Below are positions 48,890 through 61,900 of a DNA stretch of 64,000 bases, piece by piece. The notes under the pieces are model-generated. The model was given only the letters and a program-made list of their open reading frames with translations. It was not told the origin of the DNA and ran no database searches. Every line of letters begins with the position of its first letter. The stretch's first letter is position 1. The translations under genes and the position numbers were made by a program. Source of the DNA: Monosporascus cannonballus (Eukaryota; Ascomycota; Sordariomycetes; Xylariales); NCBI GenBank assembly GCA_004154925.1, contig QJNS01000111.1:62001-126000 (forward strand), written 5' to 3'.

Positions 48890-51218
48890 ATTATACTATC
48901 TGTAATTTTTACTTTTTTTATAGTTACTATTTACACACCACAGCATATAGTTTGTTGTTAACCTATTTGTAGCTAACTTACAAACCTGGTTATAAATCTT
49001 AAAAACCGTAATAACGGTTAATACCTTTCGAAAGTTGCATCCTAATATTATAAATCTAAAACGAAAAAGTCGCTAAACGTTTTCTAACAAAGGTTAGAAC
49101 TTTTGATTCTTTTTTAGATATCTTAAAATCTGCAAGAACCTAACCTGCGTAAAACCGTATTAAATGGATAATTCTCTTATCATAATAACGGTATCCTACT
49201 TAAGAATTTACGTATTTTCGATTTTATTTTCGAGCTAAAAAATACCAGCCGTAATGAATTGTAACATATATCAATTTTTTACCGGCGAAAACAATAAAAA
49301 GAAAATTAAGCTTAAAAATATAATTAACTTGAACGGAAACGGCGTTCATAAAGACGAAAACAATAAGGGTAAAGTTCTAAGAACGTTGTGCAAAAATGAA
49401 GAGGTTAGAAAAATCCGATTCCATAGTTTAAATATTTATCTTTAAAGATATATACAGAAACTGCGAATAGTTATCATTATTTGTAATGTTTAAAAACAAC
49501 TGTTCTAGATCTAATAGTATCTACATATATATATCTTGTAAATATATAATAATATACCCAAAAGGTTTTGTGCAGTCAATTTACGACATAATTTAATTAA
49601 AAACAAAAACGGAAAATATATAACCTTTTTTAAAAAACAGCCATATTATATATATTTCGTGTCCTTTTATAATTTTGCTATTTAACCTAACCGTGAGACC
49701 CTATAATATTTCCTGCATAAAAATATTATTATTAGCTAATACGCATAAATAAAAATTTTACGATGTGTCCGTATTTACATCAAAGCAAAAGTTCCTTAAA
49801 ACTTATTACGATAATTGCTTCAAACTTTTTGCTTTATTTAATATCCGTTTAAACTTTCCCAGAACGGGAAATATACTGTTATATTCTGAAAAAGTTCATT
49901 AAATTTAATATTAATTCATTCTCACCATCGGCCCGTTACTTCTAAAGAAAAAGCTACTAGAAGTAGCTTTAAATGGTATTTTTTTGGGTTCCGAAATAGA
50001 GGTATAGCTTTAAACATTAATTTAGAAGTTCAAAATAAATTATACGAAACGAAACTCAACTTTAAAATATTAATCGATAAACCTAAAAAAGCGATTAACT
50101 TTCAAATTGCGAAACTCGCAACCGTGAAGTATTAACTTCGCAAAAGAAATAAACTAAAACTAATAAATTAATAAAACAATAATAAAACAATAAAAATTCG
50201 AAATGGGAAATTTAATACTCTTATGAAAAAAAACCTTTTTAGAAATTCAGCTTCATCGAATTTATAACCATTCTTGTTTACAATTCCGTATTTCATGATT
50301 ATATCTCAAATAAACTTGAATTATTTACGAAATACCTTTAAATTATCGCATAATGTACCACATATCCCAGCGTGTGAAACAAGTACTTTACATCTCAATA
50401 TTAAAAAGTTTAATTTTATATACGATATTATCGAAACCACTTTAAAAGCTTGTTATTACGGTCGATTCCCCCGAATTAACGGTATTCTTAATTGCGAAAT
50501 TAACGTTCATTGAAAAATATTTTATTGTTGGAGAAATTTCAGTTTAAATAAGTCAATGTTTTCTTTTCGGCTGTAATACGTTAAAAAAAATATGGCGAAT
50601 TTATTGTTAATTTCACCTGTTCCAGTATAAGTCGGCGTCAAATAAACATTGATTTAATTAAACGATAAATTTAATAAAAATATATTTAAATGGAAAAAAC
50701 AATTAAAAAATACCATGCCAAAATACACAAGTATTTCGTAAATAACTCGAAAGTCTTCGCGTTATAATTGCGAAATGCGCGATCATTCAAAAATATTGAA
50801 AACTCTAATAAAATGGGGTTTTTAAATGTTTTGTTTAAGAAATAAGTATAAAAATAACCAATACTAAGAAATATAAAACACATAAATAAATGTAATCGAA
50901 AAATACGATATAATTATGTAAGTCATTAATTAGTAAAATCAAGTATTACTAATAATTATTATCTTGCAAAGAATAAATTACTTGAGTTTTTAATATTAAA
51001 AAATATTGTTGACCAGTTAGAATATTAATTTATGTAATAGTAGATAAATAACGATCCAATTAAACTTCACATGAGTTTAATATTTCCATAAATATATCCG
51101 AACCCTTAAGAAAATTCAAAATATTTCATTATTCTTAAATGTTACGAAAACCATTTTTGGATTGAAATCGAAAAATATTACGTCAATAAAGTTATTATTA
51201 CGCATAATTATCGTATAA
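48890..51218. other. AT-rich region with short open frames only
   Basis: Frames at 49254-49445 (63 codons) and 50274-50513 (79 codons) have slightly better codon balance than chance but no motif or conserved copy. Nothing else can be supported. Confidence 0.45.
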
Positions 51219-52500
51219 CGATTTTCTGTGTATTTGGCTCAGCTTGGAAAATATGGCTTGAACCCGAATGTACCTTGTATATTAAAAATCTTAAACTTCT
51301 TTTTACAATAAAATAGTTCAATAAAGATTATACCTTAAATATTTTCCCTTTTGGCAGTTTCGTTATTGTTATTTAATATATCTCCTAAAACCACTGTCAA
51401 ATATACTGATTAATTTTGGGTTGATATATAGTATTAATAATTGTAATTATTAAAGAAAGCCTTTGAAAATTCTTAATTATAATAGTATATATTCATGTCT
51501 TATTGAGTCTATTTAATCCTGCATTAACTTTATTATTTGTTGTGAAAACAAAGTATTCTAATTAAATTAATTATATAATAACCGTATTTAACGTTATAAA
51601 TCCAAAGTGAGATGTTTATTATCCATTATATAAATTTGTTGATTAAAATATAATGAATTGCTTTGTATTATTTTAACTAATATTTTAAGAAATACAGTTA
51701 AAATATGCCTTATGATTACATCCAACAGGACTATTGGTATTTCTACGTGGTTTTAATTTTATTTAACGCATTCTGTACATTACGAAAAAAGGAAAGCGCG
51801 AAAAATAGCAACTTTTTACAAGAACACGAAACTATGACATTAAATAATAAACCCATTAAAGAAAAATAAAAGAGTTCCTGCTTTAGATAGTAAAATCAAA
51901 TAAAAGTATAGTAAAGTAAAATAATAGACTAGGAAGAAATATGTGAAATATAAAACTATGTTGGGTTGTTGTAAATAATAATCTAAACTATTTAATTTTC
52001 GTAAAACAGGCTCGGTCCGAAATTTAGGACTTATTGTTTAAACCTTTTATTTGCGGTTTATAATTTAATCCATGCCAAACTTTTGAAGAGATTTAAAACA
52101 TTAATTAATTGCTTTATATCTCCGTACGATACTTCATTAATTAATATATTTAAACATTTTTATTGTTCTTTATATTCTTCATTTCTAACCGACTTTATCT
52201 ATTTAAATTTAAATTGTGCATATTCCCCTTGAATCGCCTTTTTAATACAATATTTATTATTTATTATTATTGAAGTATATTATTTTTCAGAAGGTTCTTA
52301 AATTTCCTGTTATATCCAAGTAATTCTTCTCTACTTTATTGCTTTCAAAAGCGAAAATTCTTTTCGATTAAATATAATACTAGATAAAGTTCTTACTATT
52401 AAAAAAGCGAAAAATGAGTTAATTAAGTTTTTATATACATGGTACGTTTAGGTTTAAGCCGTATTTTCCAAGCCAAACCAAACACACAGAAAATGATTTC
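51219..52500. mobile_element. 1.28-kb element with about 60-bp inverted ends
   Basis: The left end (51219-51280) reads GATTTTCTGTGTATTTGGC, then CAGCTTGGAAAATATGGC, then TTGAACCCGAATGTACC. The right end (52441-52500), reverse complemented, gives the same text with mostly transition differences (TTGGTTTGGCTTGG, then ACGGCTTAAACC). Ends face outward as in a TIR transposon. The interior has no readable transposase, so this is a non-autonomous or eroded DNA transposon. I could not identify the target duplication. Confidence 0.6.
52441..52500 (-). repeat. dispersed 60-bp repeat, reverse copy (right end of the 1.28-kb element)
   Basis: See 51219-52500. It is slightly more RIP-altered than the left end. 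Confidence 0.75.
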
Positions 52501-52599
52501 ACGATGCAGTTTGCATAATAGATACTATACTTAGTATTTTCGCATACGATAAATAACTGACAGTTAAAATAAATTATATTCCGTAAAGCTTCATTCTTA

Positions 52600-52800
52600 A
52601 GATGACTATTGGGTCCCCGTAAGCGCGCAATTTTTCGACTAATATCGGCTTGGGAAGCTCACCTACATGGTTACCGTTAAATCTTTATATACTTTGTATT
52701 ATATTATATAAACACCAACAAATAGAGGTGGCCCACGTACCAGTGCACAACCCCCCATTTCCTCACCCTAAATTTTGAAACCCTCATAATTTATACTTTA
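52600..52800. other. GC-richer patch
   Basis: It contains AAGCGCGCAATTTTTCG near 52621 and GAGGTGGCCCACGTACCAG near 52724, followed by a C-run. No frame. It may be a fragment of unmutated host or LTR sequence. Confidence 0.3.
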
Positions 52801-52849
52801 ATAACTTTATAGCCACAGTTGTACTTTAAAAATAGCTGTTACTGTTAAA

Positions 52850-53770
52850 TGAAATAGTGTTGGGATTTCAATTTAAAAAATTAATAATTATAACTTTTTG
52901 CACATATTAAGTATAATTTTGAATATATATTATAAATTGGGAACATTTTGACTAAAATGTTTTGAAAAGAAAAACATCACCAATAAAATATTATGTTTAA
53001 ATGTAAACTTTTAAATAGTTTAAGAGCTTAATACTCAAATAATACAAGATGTCTAAAATACAGTATAATTGCATACGTTCTTGTATCTATATACCTTTTA
53101 TTTATATACGAATTAAACTTTAGCAAAACAGTCAAATCGTATAAGACAAACAATGCTTATAACAATTCCAAATAATACACAATTTATTTAATATATTCTA
53201 ATACATAACAAGGCAAATTTCTATATATATAACATTTATTTGTTAATAAATATTCGACACATAACAGTGGCATTTAAAAAAAACATTACAAATTAAATTA
53301 ATAAAAACTAAAAATATAATCAAGTGGCACTTTTTTTAAATACAATAAGATGCAAAAATTTACAAAACAGCATTATCAGCATCGATAATGAAGATATATA
53401 TTTAAGAAGCATTATATTCCAATTTTCATATTATGAAAGGTGAACCATAATAAATGTGTACATTAATAATATATTTGTCTTATTTTTGTTGTTGTATTAT
53501 TTCATATATGTGTCTTATTTATATAAAACACGTGTTTGTTGAGTTTTGTTTAGTTCTGGTTTTATAGTTTAATTGTTATTTCAAATATATTTGGTTACTT
53601 TTCTTGTAATTTAAACTTTAAGTTTAATATATAATATTTCTAAACAGTATATATATATAAATAAAAGAAGCTTTGTATCTTTTTTTGATGTCTTTAATTT
53701 TTTAATATATATTTTATTTAACTTTATATTGTAGTCTATTTTTGTTTCCAGTATTTAATGTATGTGTAAA
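52850..53770. other. AT-rich, CpG-poor segment of different composition
   Basis: It has very few CG dinucleotides (about one in the 300 bp from 53461) but many CA, TG and TT runs, the opposite of the RIP-type sequence elsewhere. No frame or RNA gene was identified. It could be unique host DNA, an organelle-derived insertion or a repeat that escaped RIP. Confidence 0.5.
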
Positions 53771-53779
53771 CATTTATGC

Positions 53780-53840
53780 AATGTCCATTTGTGTTTAAGC
53801 CATGTTTTCCAAGCTTACCGAAATACACTGAAAATGATTA
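53780..53840 (-). repeat. dispersed 60-bp repeat, reverse copy 2
   Basis: The reverse complement reads ATCATTTTCAGTGTATTTCGG, AAGCTTGGAAAACATGGC, TTAAACACAAATG. Same family as 51219 and 35342. No facing partner is evident. The 87-codon plus-strand open frame at 53776-54039 starts inside this repeat and is not a gene. Confidence 0.7.
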
Positions 53841-53849
53841 CGCGGATAA

Positions 53850-56800
53850 ATATTTATTCAAAAGTTTCTCTTTTAGATTTCTTCTTTTGATAAAAATTTG
53901 CCTTCCGTTTTATTACAAAATATCTGTTTCTTTTATTTTTTTATGTTCCACCTTATTAACTCATTTTCCTATGACCGCGCTATGTGTCCATATACTTACT
54001 GATTTCTTTTTTTGTATATATTCTTTAACATCTATTTAAAAATTCGAAATTTTTTTAAAAAGTTAGTAAAATCCCCGTTTTTAATTAATATGCAGTTTTC
54101 GGCTGAATTTTATATAGCGTAAGCGATCAACAAAATAACGCGTAAAAGGTTGTGCTTAATTTTTAAAGCTATTAGGTCGATAAACGATACATATTATGCC
54201 GTATTTAAAAATTACAAATAATAAAATTTGTTATAATTCGTTAAAACTTATTATGAATTTTTTAAAAAAACGATATAACTTATTACGTTATCATTTAGGG
54301 TTAATTAAGTTATACGGCATTTTTTTCCGATTATGCTTATACGTATATCGTTTTTCAATTAATAACGGTACCATTTAATCCCTTAATAGATTTAAATAGC
54401 GCGATTTTAACGGCGTTATTTTGAAATTAATTTTTTACAAAATGTTAACTGATTAATTATAAGTATTTAAATAACGTTTTGCCGGTTTTTATTAACGCGT
54501 TATTCGATTACTGTGTTTGGCTCAAAGTTGAAATTATTAAATAACGGAACGGATATTACCTAAACGATATACGGATAATATAAGGCATAAGGGAAAACAT
54601 TATACTTTTTTACAAAACTTATAGAAAACGTATTAACGTAAAAAATATTTCCAAAAAATACAAAATATGATAATTTCGCTTATTAAAATCAACGGATGTT
54701 TATTATTATCATTCATAATTTTAAATGTATTAATTTAAAGTAATATGAATTTTCCGATTATAATAATAAAAATACGAAAAGTACATTTTCTTATTTTTAG
54801 AACGGTTAAACAAATAAAGATTTATTAGTGTAAACAGAACATTCCGTTATTAATTTCGCAAACGTTATTTCGAAAAAATTAAATATTTTGTACACCTAAT
54901 GTAATTAAGAAGGTAAAAATAGAGCTTTTACAAAAAGATGTTGTGCCGTAATTCAGCAAAATTAATAATAAAACGAACCTGCCGAATACCAAAAAATACG
55001 AACTATGTTTTATTATTACATATATACGTAAATATAGGATTAATGATTTAAAGTTTTATGATAATCTTATTAATAAATGAAAAAGTACCTTTTTAAATTA
55101 TTTTAATATAAAACCAAACCTAAAATAAAACATAATTTCAATAATATAAATTTCAAATTTTTACAAAAGTATAATACTTTATTTCTCACAAGATATTATT
55201 ATATATATTACTGTTTTTATTGTACTAAAGATTAATGTAATTTTAGGTTATAAATCTTTATTTCAATTATATATTCATTTTATAATTAATATAAATATAT
55301 TATAATAATTTAAAAATATAGGTTTATCGGTATTTATCTATTGGGTTGTAAATTGAGGTTTTAGGCTGTTAAAATATAATTTACCCTAACTGTAAAAACT
55401 AGGGATTAATTATTATAATCGAAAAAATAAGGTATAGTATTTATGATACACATTATATCGTTTAATAATTTTTTTTATATTTGGTTTATCTTGGAAAATA
55501 TGTTTTAAACACAAATGTGGTTGATATTTTATATAATTTAAAAATCTTCAAAAATGATGCGGTTAATATGTTTCTTATATAATTTATAAATAAACAAAAA
55601 AACTTACAATACATTATTCTATTTAAAATATTAAAATAAATTAAGAAACTTCTTATATATATGTAGTAATATATTTAAATAATCCTATTATTAGGAACGC
55701 TATTATTTTTATTAATGAAAATGAAAATTCTGTAATTATATCTAGCAAAAAATCATAAAAGAAACCAAAAAGTATATAACGAAAGGCGCAGAAAATTTGT
55801 TGCTGTTTTTTAATATAAAAGTATTCTGTAAAGTAACTGGGTTTAATTTCGTCGTAAAATTAATTAATTGCAAAATACTATTTTTATAAGGAATTGAATA
55901 TTCCAGTACGTAATATGCAATTACCCAACTAATTTTTTTTTCGATACGTACTGATAATATATTAATTAATTTAAATGTTTTGTTATTTAATACCATAATA
56001 TTTTCAGGAATGATATTTATTTCGTTAAATGAGAAGATAAAATTTTTAATTTGATTGTTTTTTATTAATCCTATTTTAAGTTAATTTTGTTCCGCAATAA
56101 AATCTTTTTGAGAAGTGTTTTTTATGCGGGTAAACTTGTTACCGATTTAAATAGGACTTCGGTTTTTTTTAGGGTTAATCGGGTCCTTCGGGGTATCGAA
56201 GTAAACCTAGGAAATAATACTGTTAATAGTATATCAGGTTTATTTGGGACACCTTGTTGCTTTTTAATTGTTCGTATGGTGTTTTTTAAATGTTTAAAAA
56301 ATTTTAATACATGTTTTTAGATATTACCGATTTATCGAATAATATATTATCGGCAGCAAAAATTTGTCCATTCAAGTTTATACATAGTATTAATTTAGAA
56401 CATTTTTTGTTTCTCTTAATATTATTACATATTTTTCTTATATAATTTCTTATTACGTATATATTAATTTTTTATTATTTAAAAATGTTATAATTTTATA
56501 TTTAAGTTTTAATTATTTACAACTTCTTAATTAATTTATTGATTTTAATTAAAGGACGATTTTTAATCGAAAATGTATGAAGACCTATGAATAGTTTATT
56601 TGTTTTTCAGTTATTAAGCTTATTTGCGTCAGTAAAACGCTTTATTAATTTACTTGCTGCATCCTTTTAGTTTCTTTATTACCTTTAGAGTTATATTTAA
56701 TATTATTTTCGAATTTGTCATCATATTAAATTCCAATATTAATAATTATATTACGTCGTTATTATTAATAATAAAAACGAGATAATAAGTAATGAGTTAA

Positions 56801-57090
56801 TACATTAAATCGGATTTTTAATTATATTTTCGAATTTCATTCTTTGTGAAAAGCTAAATCTCCAAAAAATCTCGTATTTATCGTATTATTAGTTTTTATA
56901 TCTTAACGTACGATAAGATTATCATATTTAATTTGGCTCTAGCATAGAAAATATTACTAATTGGGTTTTTTCCTAAAACAAATCATAGGAAGTTTAAATA
57001 ACGGAATAATATATTTAATCTGACTATATTGTTATACGGATAAAATATATGCCTGTTTTTTTCCCGGTTTATATCCAATATTTATAATTA
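53850..57090. other. AT-rich region with scattered repeat ends
   Basis: No gene can be supported. A partial copy of the 60-bp repeat lies near 54509-54530, a fuller one at 55463-55523 and a very weak one near 56935. The short frames at 54196, 55742 and 56087 have no motif; the last (77 codons) is somewhat GC-richer, with Val/Arg/Gly, but is unassigned. Confidence 0.45.
55463..55523 (+). repeat. dispersed 60-bp repeat, copy 3 (forward)
   Basis: It reads ATATTTGGTTTATCTTGG then AAAATATGTTTTAAACAC, matching the 51219 copy with RIP-type transitions. No facing partner was found to the right within 1.5 kb. Confidence 0.6.
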
Positions 57091-57099
57091 AGATTTTAA

Positions 57100-58480
57100 A
57101 AGTTTGTTACTGTTTAATAGGTATAAATTTACGGATTTCTTCTTCTGTTACCTTAATGATCTTTTTATTTTTGCAGTTTACTATTTTTACGATTTTTACG
57201 GCTATAAAAGTTTCAAAAACTTTATTAAAGTTTAGGTAAAGCTTAATTAATTTCGATTAAATGATTTCGGAATTTCGCTAAATATTTCGGTAAATTTTTA
57301 GTTTTTAATATCTTATTAATAATTTGTTAATTAATTCACCGTAGTTAAGGCTATCGTCCGTTTGTTTTTTTATTTTGGTATTTAGGAATAAAATTGGTTT
57401 TGTATAAGTTTATTACTATCGACTTTGTTTTTCTTTATAGCTTTGCCGGTAGTTACTTTTTATTAAGTTGCTTAATTAGGATAATATTGAGTGGTTAATT
57501 GTTTATATCGACCTTTAAAGGGAGGATTTCCTTAAAATACCGAGTATCTTTATTTTTAATACGGTCGTTCTAAAGTTACTTAACTAAACGTACTTTTGGG
57601 TAAAATGGTATGCTGTTTTTCGTAATAAAGCAGGATATGTTAATTTTAGTCATACGGGTTGAATTAATCGCAGGTTTTAGTTGATTCGACCCTAAAAATT
57701 TATCGGGTATAATGTATTTGGAGTATTAAGTCGAATAGAATCCGGGTCGGTATTAGGTTTAAATTTTCCTAAGCTCTTAAAAATCCTTTGTCGGTGATTA
57801 TAATATATTTTTTGTTCTTTAAAATAGTTCGAAACCCGGGGCGAAGTATAGATCTATTCCGAGATTTTTAAAAATTGGATTCAGTTTATTAGTTATTAGA
57901 TTTTGCAGTACTATTGGGCATCAAATTATACTCAAATTGGCTCGATCGTTTTTGCCCTTAAAATAAATTGTACATTGGTCGTCGTCGATTAAAATAATGC
58001 TGGTGTTTTCCATATTCGAAAACAATTTATACGCGTATATTATGTATCTATTTTGCTTATAGAACTAATGAAACCCTTTTTTAAAACTTAATTGTCTTTC
58101 ACGACTTTAATAAATTATCTTAGTAGTTATTTCGGTAATTACCCCGCTTACGATAAGATCCCATTTTATTGAAATCTTCGGGCTGAAAGCTTACGGCATT
58201 AATCGATAAATTGGTAGTATTATAATGTATTCAAAGCGGTTTCTGGCATAGTAATAAGTAATATTGCGATAACCGGGTAACTTTTCGGAGTTTTATTTTT
58301 TTTTTCTTCAAACCGTTAAAATTATATATTTATCGTATTGAGGTAATTTTTAATTTTTGTATCGAATTTATAATTTCTAATACCTGATTACGTTTTGTCG
58401 ATAAAATAAATTTAAGTTTAAAATTAGTTTGTCGAAGAGACTTAAATTCCTAGTATCGTATTTTATTTATCTGGTCAAAA
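57100..58480 (-). pseudogene. unidentified relict ORF, about 450 codons on the minus strand
   Basis: From about 58200 leftwards the minus strand reads AVSFQPEDFNKMGSYRKRGN, then after one shift a frame with MENTSIILIDDDQCTIYFKG (58018-57959), NPIFKNLGIDLYFAPGFELF, ITKNSIPFYPKVRLVK and EILPLKVDINN (to about 57508). Stops are mostly TAA/TAG at plausible Gln codons, about a dozen in 180 codons. The frame becomes hard to follow near 57450 and its true ends are unknown. It is clearly former coding sequence but I cannot name it: no RT, DDE or kinase motif is evident. Likely a transposon ORF or a dead host gene. Confidence 0.5.
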
Positions 58481-58489
58481 TCGATATAA

Positions 58490-60060
58490 ACCGTATTTGA
58501 TAATTATTTCACTTTTTTATATATAATGAATTTGGCCTTATTAAAACCCCAAATTTAAATTAACTATATAACAGTATTATGAAGTATTTAATATAAAATT
58601 TTATTTTTTTATAAATAAATGATTTAAAACGTTTTGTAAACAATTAATTGATTACATGTTCTTTTAGAAGATATTCGGCACATTTATTTTTATTTGTAAG
58701 TTTGCCTTTAAACTTAGCTTTTTGAACGATATGGTATATCCTAAGAACGTATTTTAAGTAATATTTATAAATTTAATTAAGTATGTTATATTAAATTTAG
58801 TCCGTTAATATTTTTGATCCGTTTTACATAATTTGTATTTATTTCAAATGTTATAATTTAAATGTTTTTACCTTATTTTCAACCATTTTATCCCAAATAA
58901 GAACAAATTTAATGATAATTTTGCCTTAATCCTCTATATTAGGGTTATTTATTTATGAAAATAATTTATTAATTAAATCCGCTTTTATAAGTTTATTTTC
59001 ACGATCAAACCTACCAATTCTTTCGAATTAGTCGGTAGTCGTGATACCAAAAAATGGAAATCTAACAAAATAAAAGTATTTAATAAAACCGCAAAAAACC
59101 GAGTTTATTTTTTTTACTTCTCGGATATCCATACCTGAACTAATTGGGGAAGTTTAAAGGTATAACTTTAAGAATAAATAGTATCAGTTTAATAAAAATC
59201 TGCGAAAAGGCTTAAATAAGTTAAACTTGTTTCCCTTAGATATCTTAATAATAATCTTTGATTTTTTATATCCGTTCTTTAGTTATGTCCGTAACAAACT
59301 TTAAAGAATTAATTAAACTATTTAAAAATAGTTCGTTATTAACTTTGCTTTCGTATTGAAGTTCAAATAACTGATTGCGGCTAATAATATTCGATGTTAA
59401 ATTCTGGTTCTTTTAAACAGCAATGAATTCCGAGAGAGGTTATAACCTTTATTATATAATAATTTTAACGAAATTTGTTAATAAACACATAACTCAAGCA
59501 TATGAAAAATTTAATAATTCAACGTTATTATTCGAATACATGAGCACAATGGAATTCAAAGCGCCTAATATTTTCATTTATATTTTTAAAGTTTTTTATA
59601 ATTCAAATAAAAATGCTGGCTTTTTTTTGTTTACTAAAGTAAACCCGTTTTATTTAATTGGCACATTACTGATTGTAAATGCCGGATTTAATTATCTTTA
59701 ATTTCATAATTAATACCTTTATTATTAATTTTATTAGTAAAAGAAACTTGTTCTTTAATATTAGTAAATCTAAAAGTACATTTCTAAAAAGGTCTATACG
59801 AAATATTGGCTTATTAAGGGAAAAATGTTCTAAAATATATTATTTCATAAATGGGCTGTATCTTTTTAATTATATGAAGAAATATTAATTCTTTTCGAAT
59901 TCTTTTCGTATACATAATCGCAAATTTTATAAACAGATTTCACTCTCTGCCTTGCGTTAATAATTTAATATATATTATTAATTATATTGACCTTATTTTA
60001 ACTGTAATTAATTCGAAATTCATATAAATACGTTTCCAGTATCGTATTTTCGTCATTATA
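58490..60060. other. AT-rich region; doubtful frames at 59423-59888
   Basis: A 92-codon frame (59423-59701) reads NSERGYNLYYIIILTKFVNK, then FEYMSTMEFKAPNIF, then FFLFTKVNPFYLIG, followed by an overlapping 69-codon frame. Composition is partly plausible but there is no motif or second copy; I treat it as unassigned. Confidence 0.3.
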
Positions 60061-60080
60061 ATCTTAATAAATATCATAGT

Positions 60081-60180
60081 CCCAAATGGCATCTAGTAGG
60101 TATATAAGACAGAACAAGGCGGTCAGTACTCGAGCTAACAACATTCCACTTTTAATGGTAAAATGGCTAAGCTCTTATTC
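60081..60180 (+). promoter_or_regulatory. TATA-containing GC-richer island, possible LTR core of gypsy-5
   Basis: GTAGGTATATAAGACAG at about 60096-60112, followed by AAGGCGGTCAG and CTCGAGCTAAC, has the spacing of a TATA box plus transcription start. It lies about 0.9 kb before the gag ATG of gypsy-5 at 61030 on the same strand, so a 5' LTR promoter is reasonable. No matching 3' LTR is in the window. Confidence 0.35.
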
Positions 60181-61029
60181 TTCTGTGCCATAACAATAAA
60201 TTCAATTTTACCAATTAATTCTAATTTATTCTAATTAGGTAACTTTTAATGATAATTTATTTATGTTTATCGTCCAATTTTTAAATATCGAAATTCTGTT
60301 TTATTAGCTAAATTCCTTTAAAAAAAGGTATATTCCAAATTATGCCGTCGCTTGAAAAGATAAGTATTTAAATTATATCATTACATTTATGTATTTTGAG
60401 GTATGTAATTTTCCGAAATCTGTTAATGATAAACTTTACGGAGGACGAATATTTGTAAAAATTTAATTCTTAAATATTTCCGTTAATTAATAATTACCCG
60501 TATTAATTAACATGTTAATTTTTTCCGAATATTAATTGGAAAGTTAAAAGTTGCTTCTGTAATTAACTAAAACTAGTTTCCTTTTCTTAGCACTCAAAAA
60601 AATTAGGATAAAGGAAATTTCGTCCTAATTGATGCGGATAAACAAACTATGATATAATACGAAACAGGATTGCCGAAATAAAGAACTTAATCCGATTATA
60701 TTAATAATGTTAAACTTTAATAATTATAGTATTAGAAAACATGATAAATAGAGATAATCATGACATCGTTCGTAGGATTAAACCTAGAGCGAAAAGGAAC
60801 TTTTTAATATATATATGAAATCCGGATTTTTTGATTAGCCGAAGCTGATTACAGGCGTAACACTCTGCTCACTTCAGTAATCACTTATTTTAGTTCAAAA
60901 GTTGAAAAAAGAAGAAAACGTGTAAGGCCAGATAAAAGGGCCAAAAATTATATTTAAGGAAAATTGTATATCTTGATAATAAAAATTCGAGCCCCAAAAA
61001 AAGAAAACGTTAAATTTGCTTCATAACGA

Positions 61030-61900
61030 ATGGCTTCGACCTTAGCGTTATTCGATATAAATCAATTACGCGAAAATACCGTTTTAGTTTTTAATTTCTA
61101 TGGAATGTTAAACATTAAGGGTTATAAAGTAATTTCTTTAAAACGTTATAACGGGTTTACGGATATAAAAGGATTTTTGGTTTAGGTTAGGTTTTACTTT
61201 AAGCTTTATAAAAATTCTTTAGCGGAAAATTATTAGAGAATGATAGTTATTTTGTAATTATTTACAAGAAAGGTTTTTTTTAATTTAAACTTATTATATA
61301 AGATTATTCATAAATTTATTTGAACGATTTTTCGGATAAAATTAATTATGTTTTTAGCAAATTGTGGCGTTTTAGATAAGAAAATACAAGTAGTATTTAG
61401 AAATCCATATAAGGAATAGTATATTATTAAATGGTTGTTTTCTTTTTACTGAATTAAGTTAATGTCAGAATATATGACAAACTTTAATAATTCGGCGGCA
61501 ATTTACAAGCTTTTAGAATATATATTCGTTAATATTTATTATAAGGGTTTAACGTCCTAATTTAAAAATAAATTATATATAGAATATAAGATTAAATCTT
61601 TTACAATATATACCGATAAATGTATTAATGCTGATAAACATATTTTTATTTAGTTTTTCCAGAAAAACGGATTAAAAATAAAATACCGATAAAAACTTTT
61701 GTAACCGAATTAAAAAAAGATAAGGGCAATTTTTTTTTAAAAAAAAAGTAAATATTGTTTCGAAAAAACTTTTTAAAAATTTAGTATAAAATGTTTTAAT
61801 TATAATAAAAAGGGGAATTTTAAAATGAATATCGTTTTCTTAATAAAAGGAACTTAATTTTTTTAAAATTTTAAAAAAGTTGAAACAGTTTAATACGAAA
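61030..61900 (+). pseudogene. gypsy-5 gag relic
   Basis: ATG at 61030 opens MASTLALFDINQLRENTVL, then RYNGFTDIKGFLV (family: Y-[DN]-G-x-x-x-x-[KR]-x-F-L), FYFKLYKNSLAE, then near 61460-61600 MSEYMTNFNNSA and YYKGLTS, then IKSFTIYTDKCINADKHI. These are the expected gag blocks in order, with a modest number of stops and probable frameshifts. A zinc knuckle could not be confirmed; a damaged candidate lies near 62280-62330. The start is well supported because the frame has no equally good upstream Met. Confidence 0.75.

Noticed and set aside
53776..54039. 87-codon plus-strand open frame
   Set aside because: It begins within the dispersed 60-bp repeat and is Phe/Leu/Cys-rich without motif.
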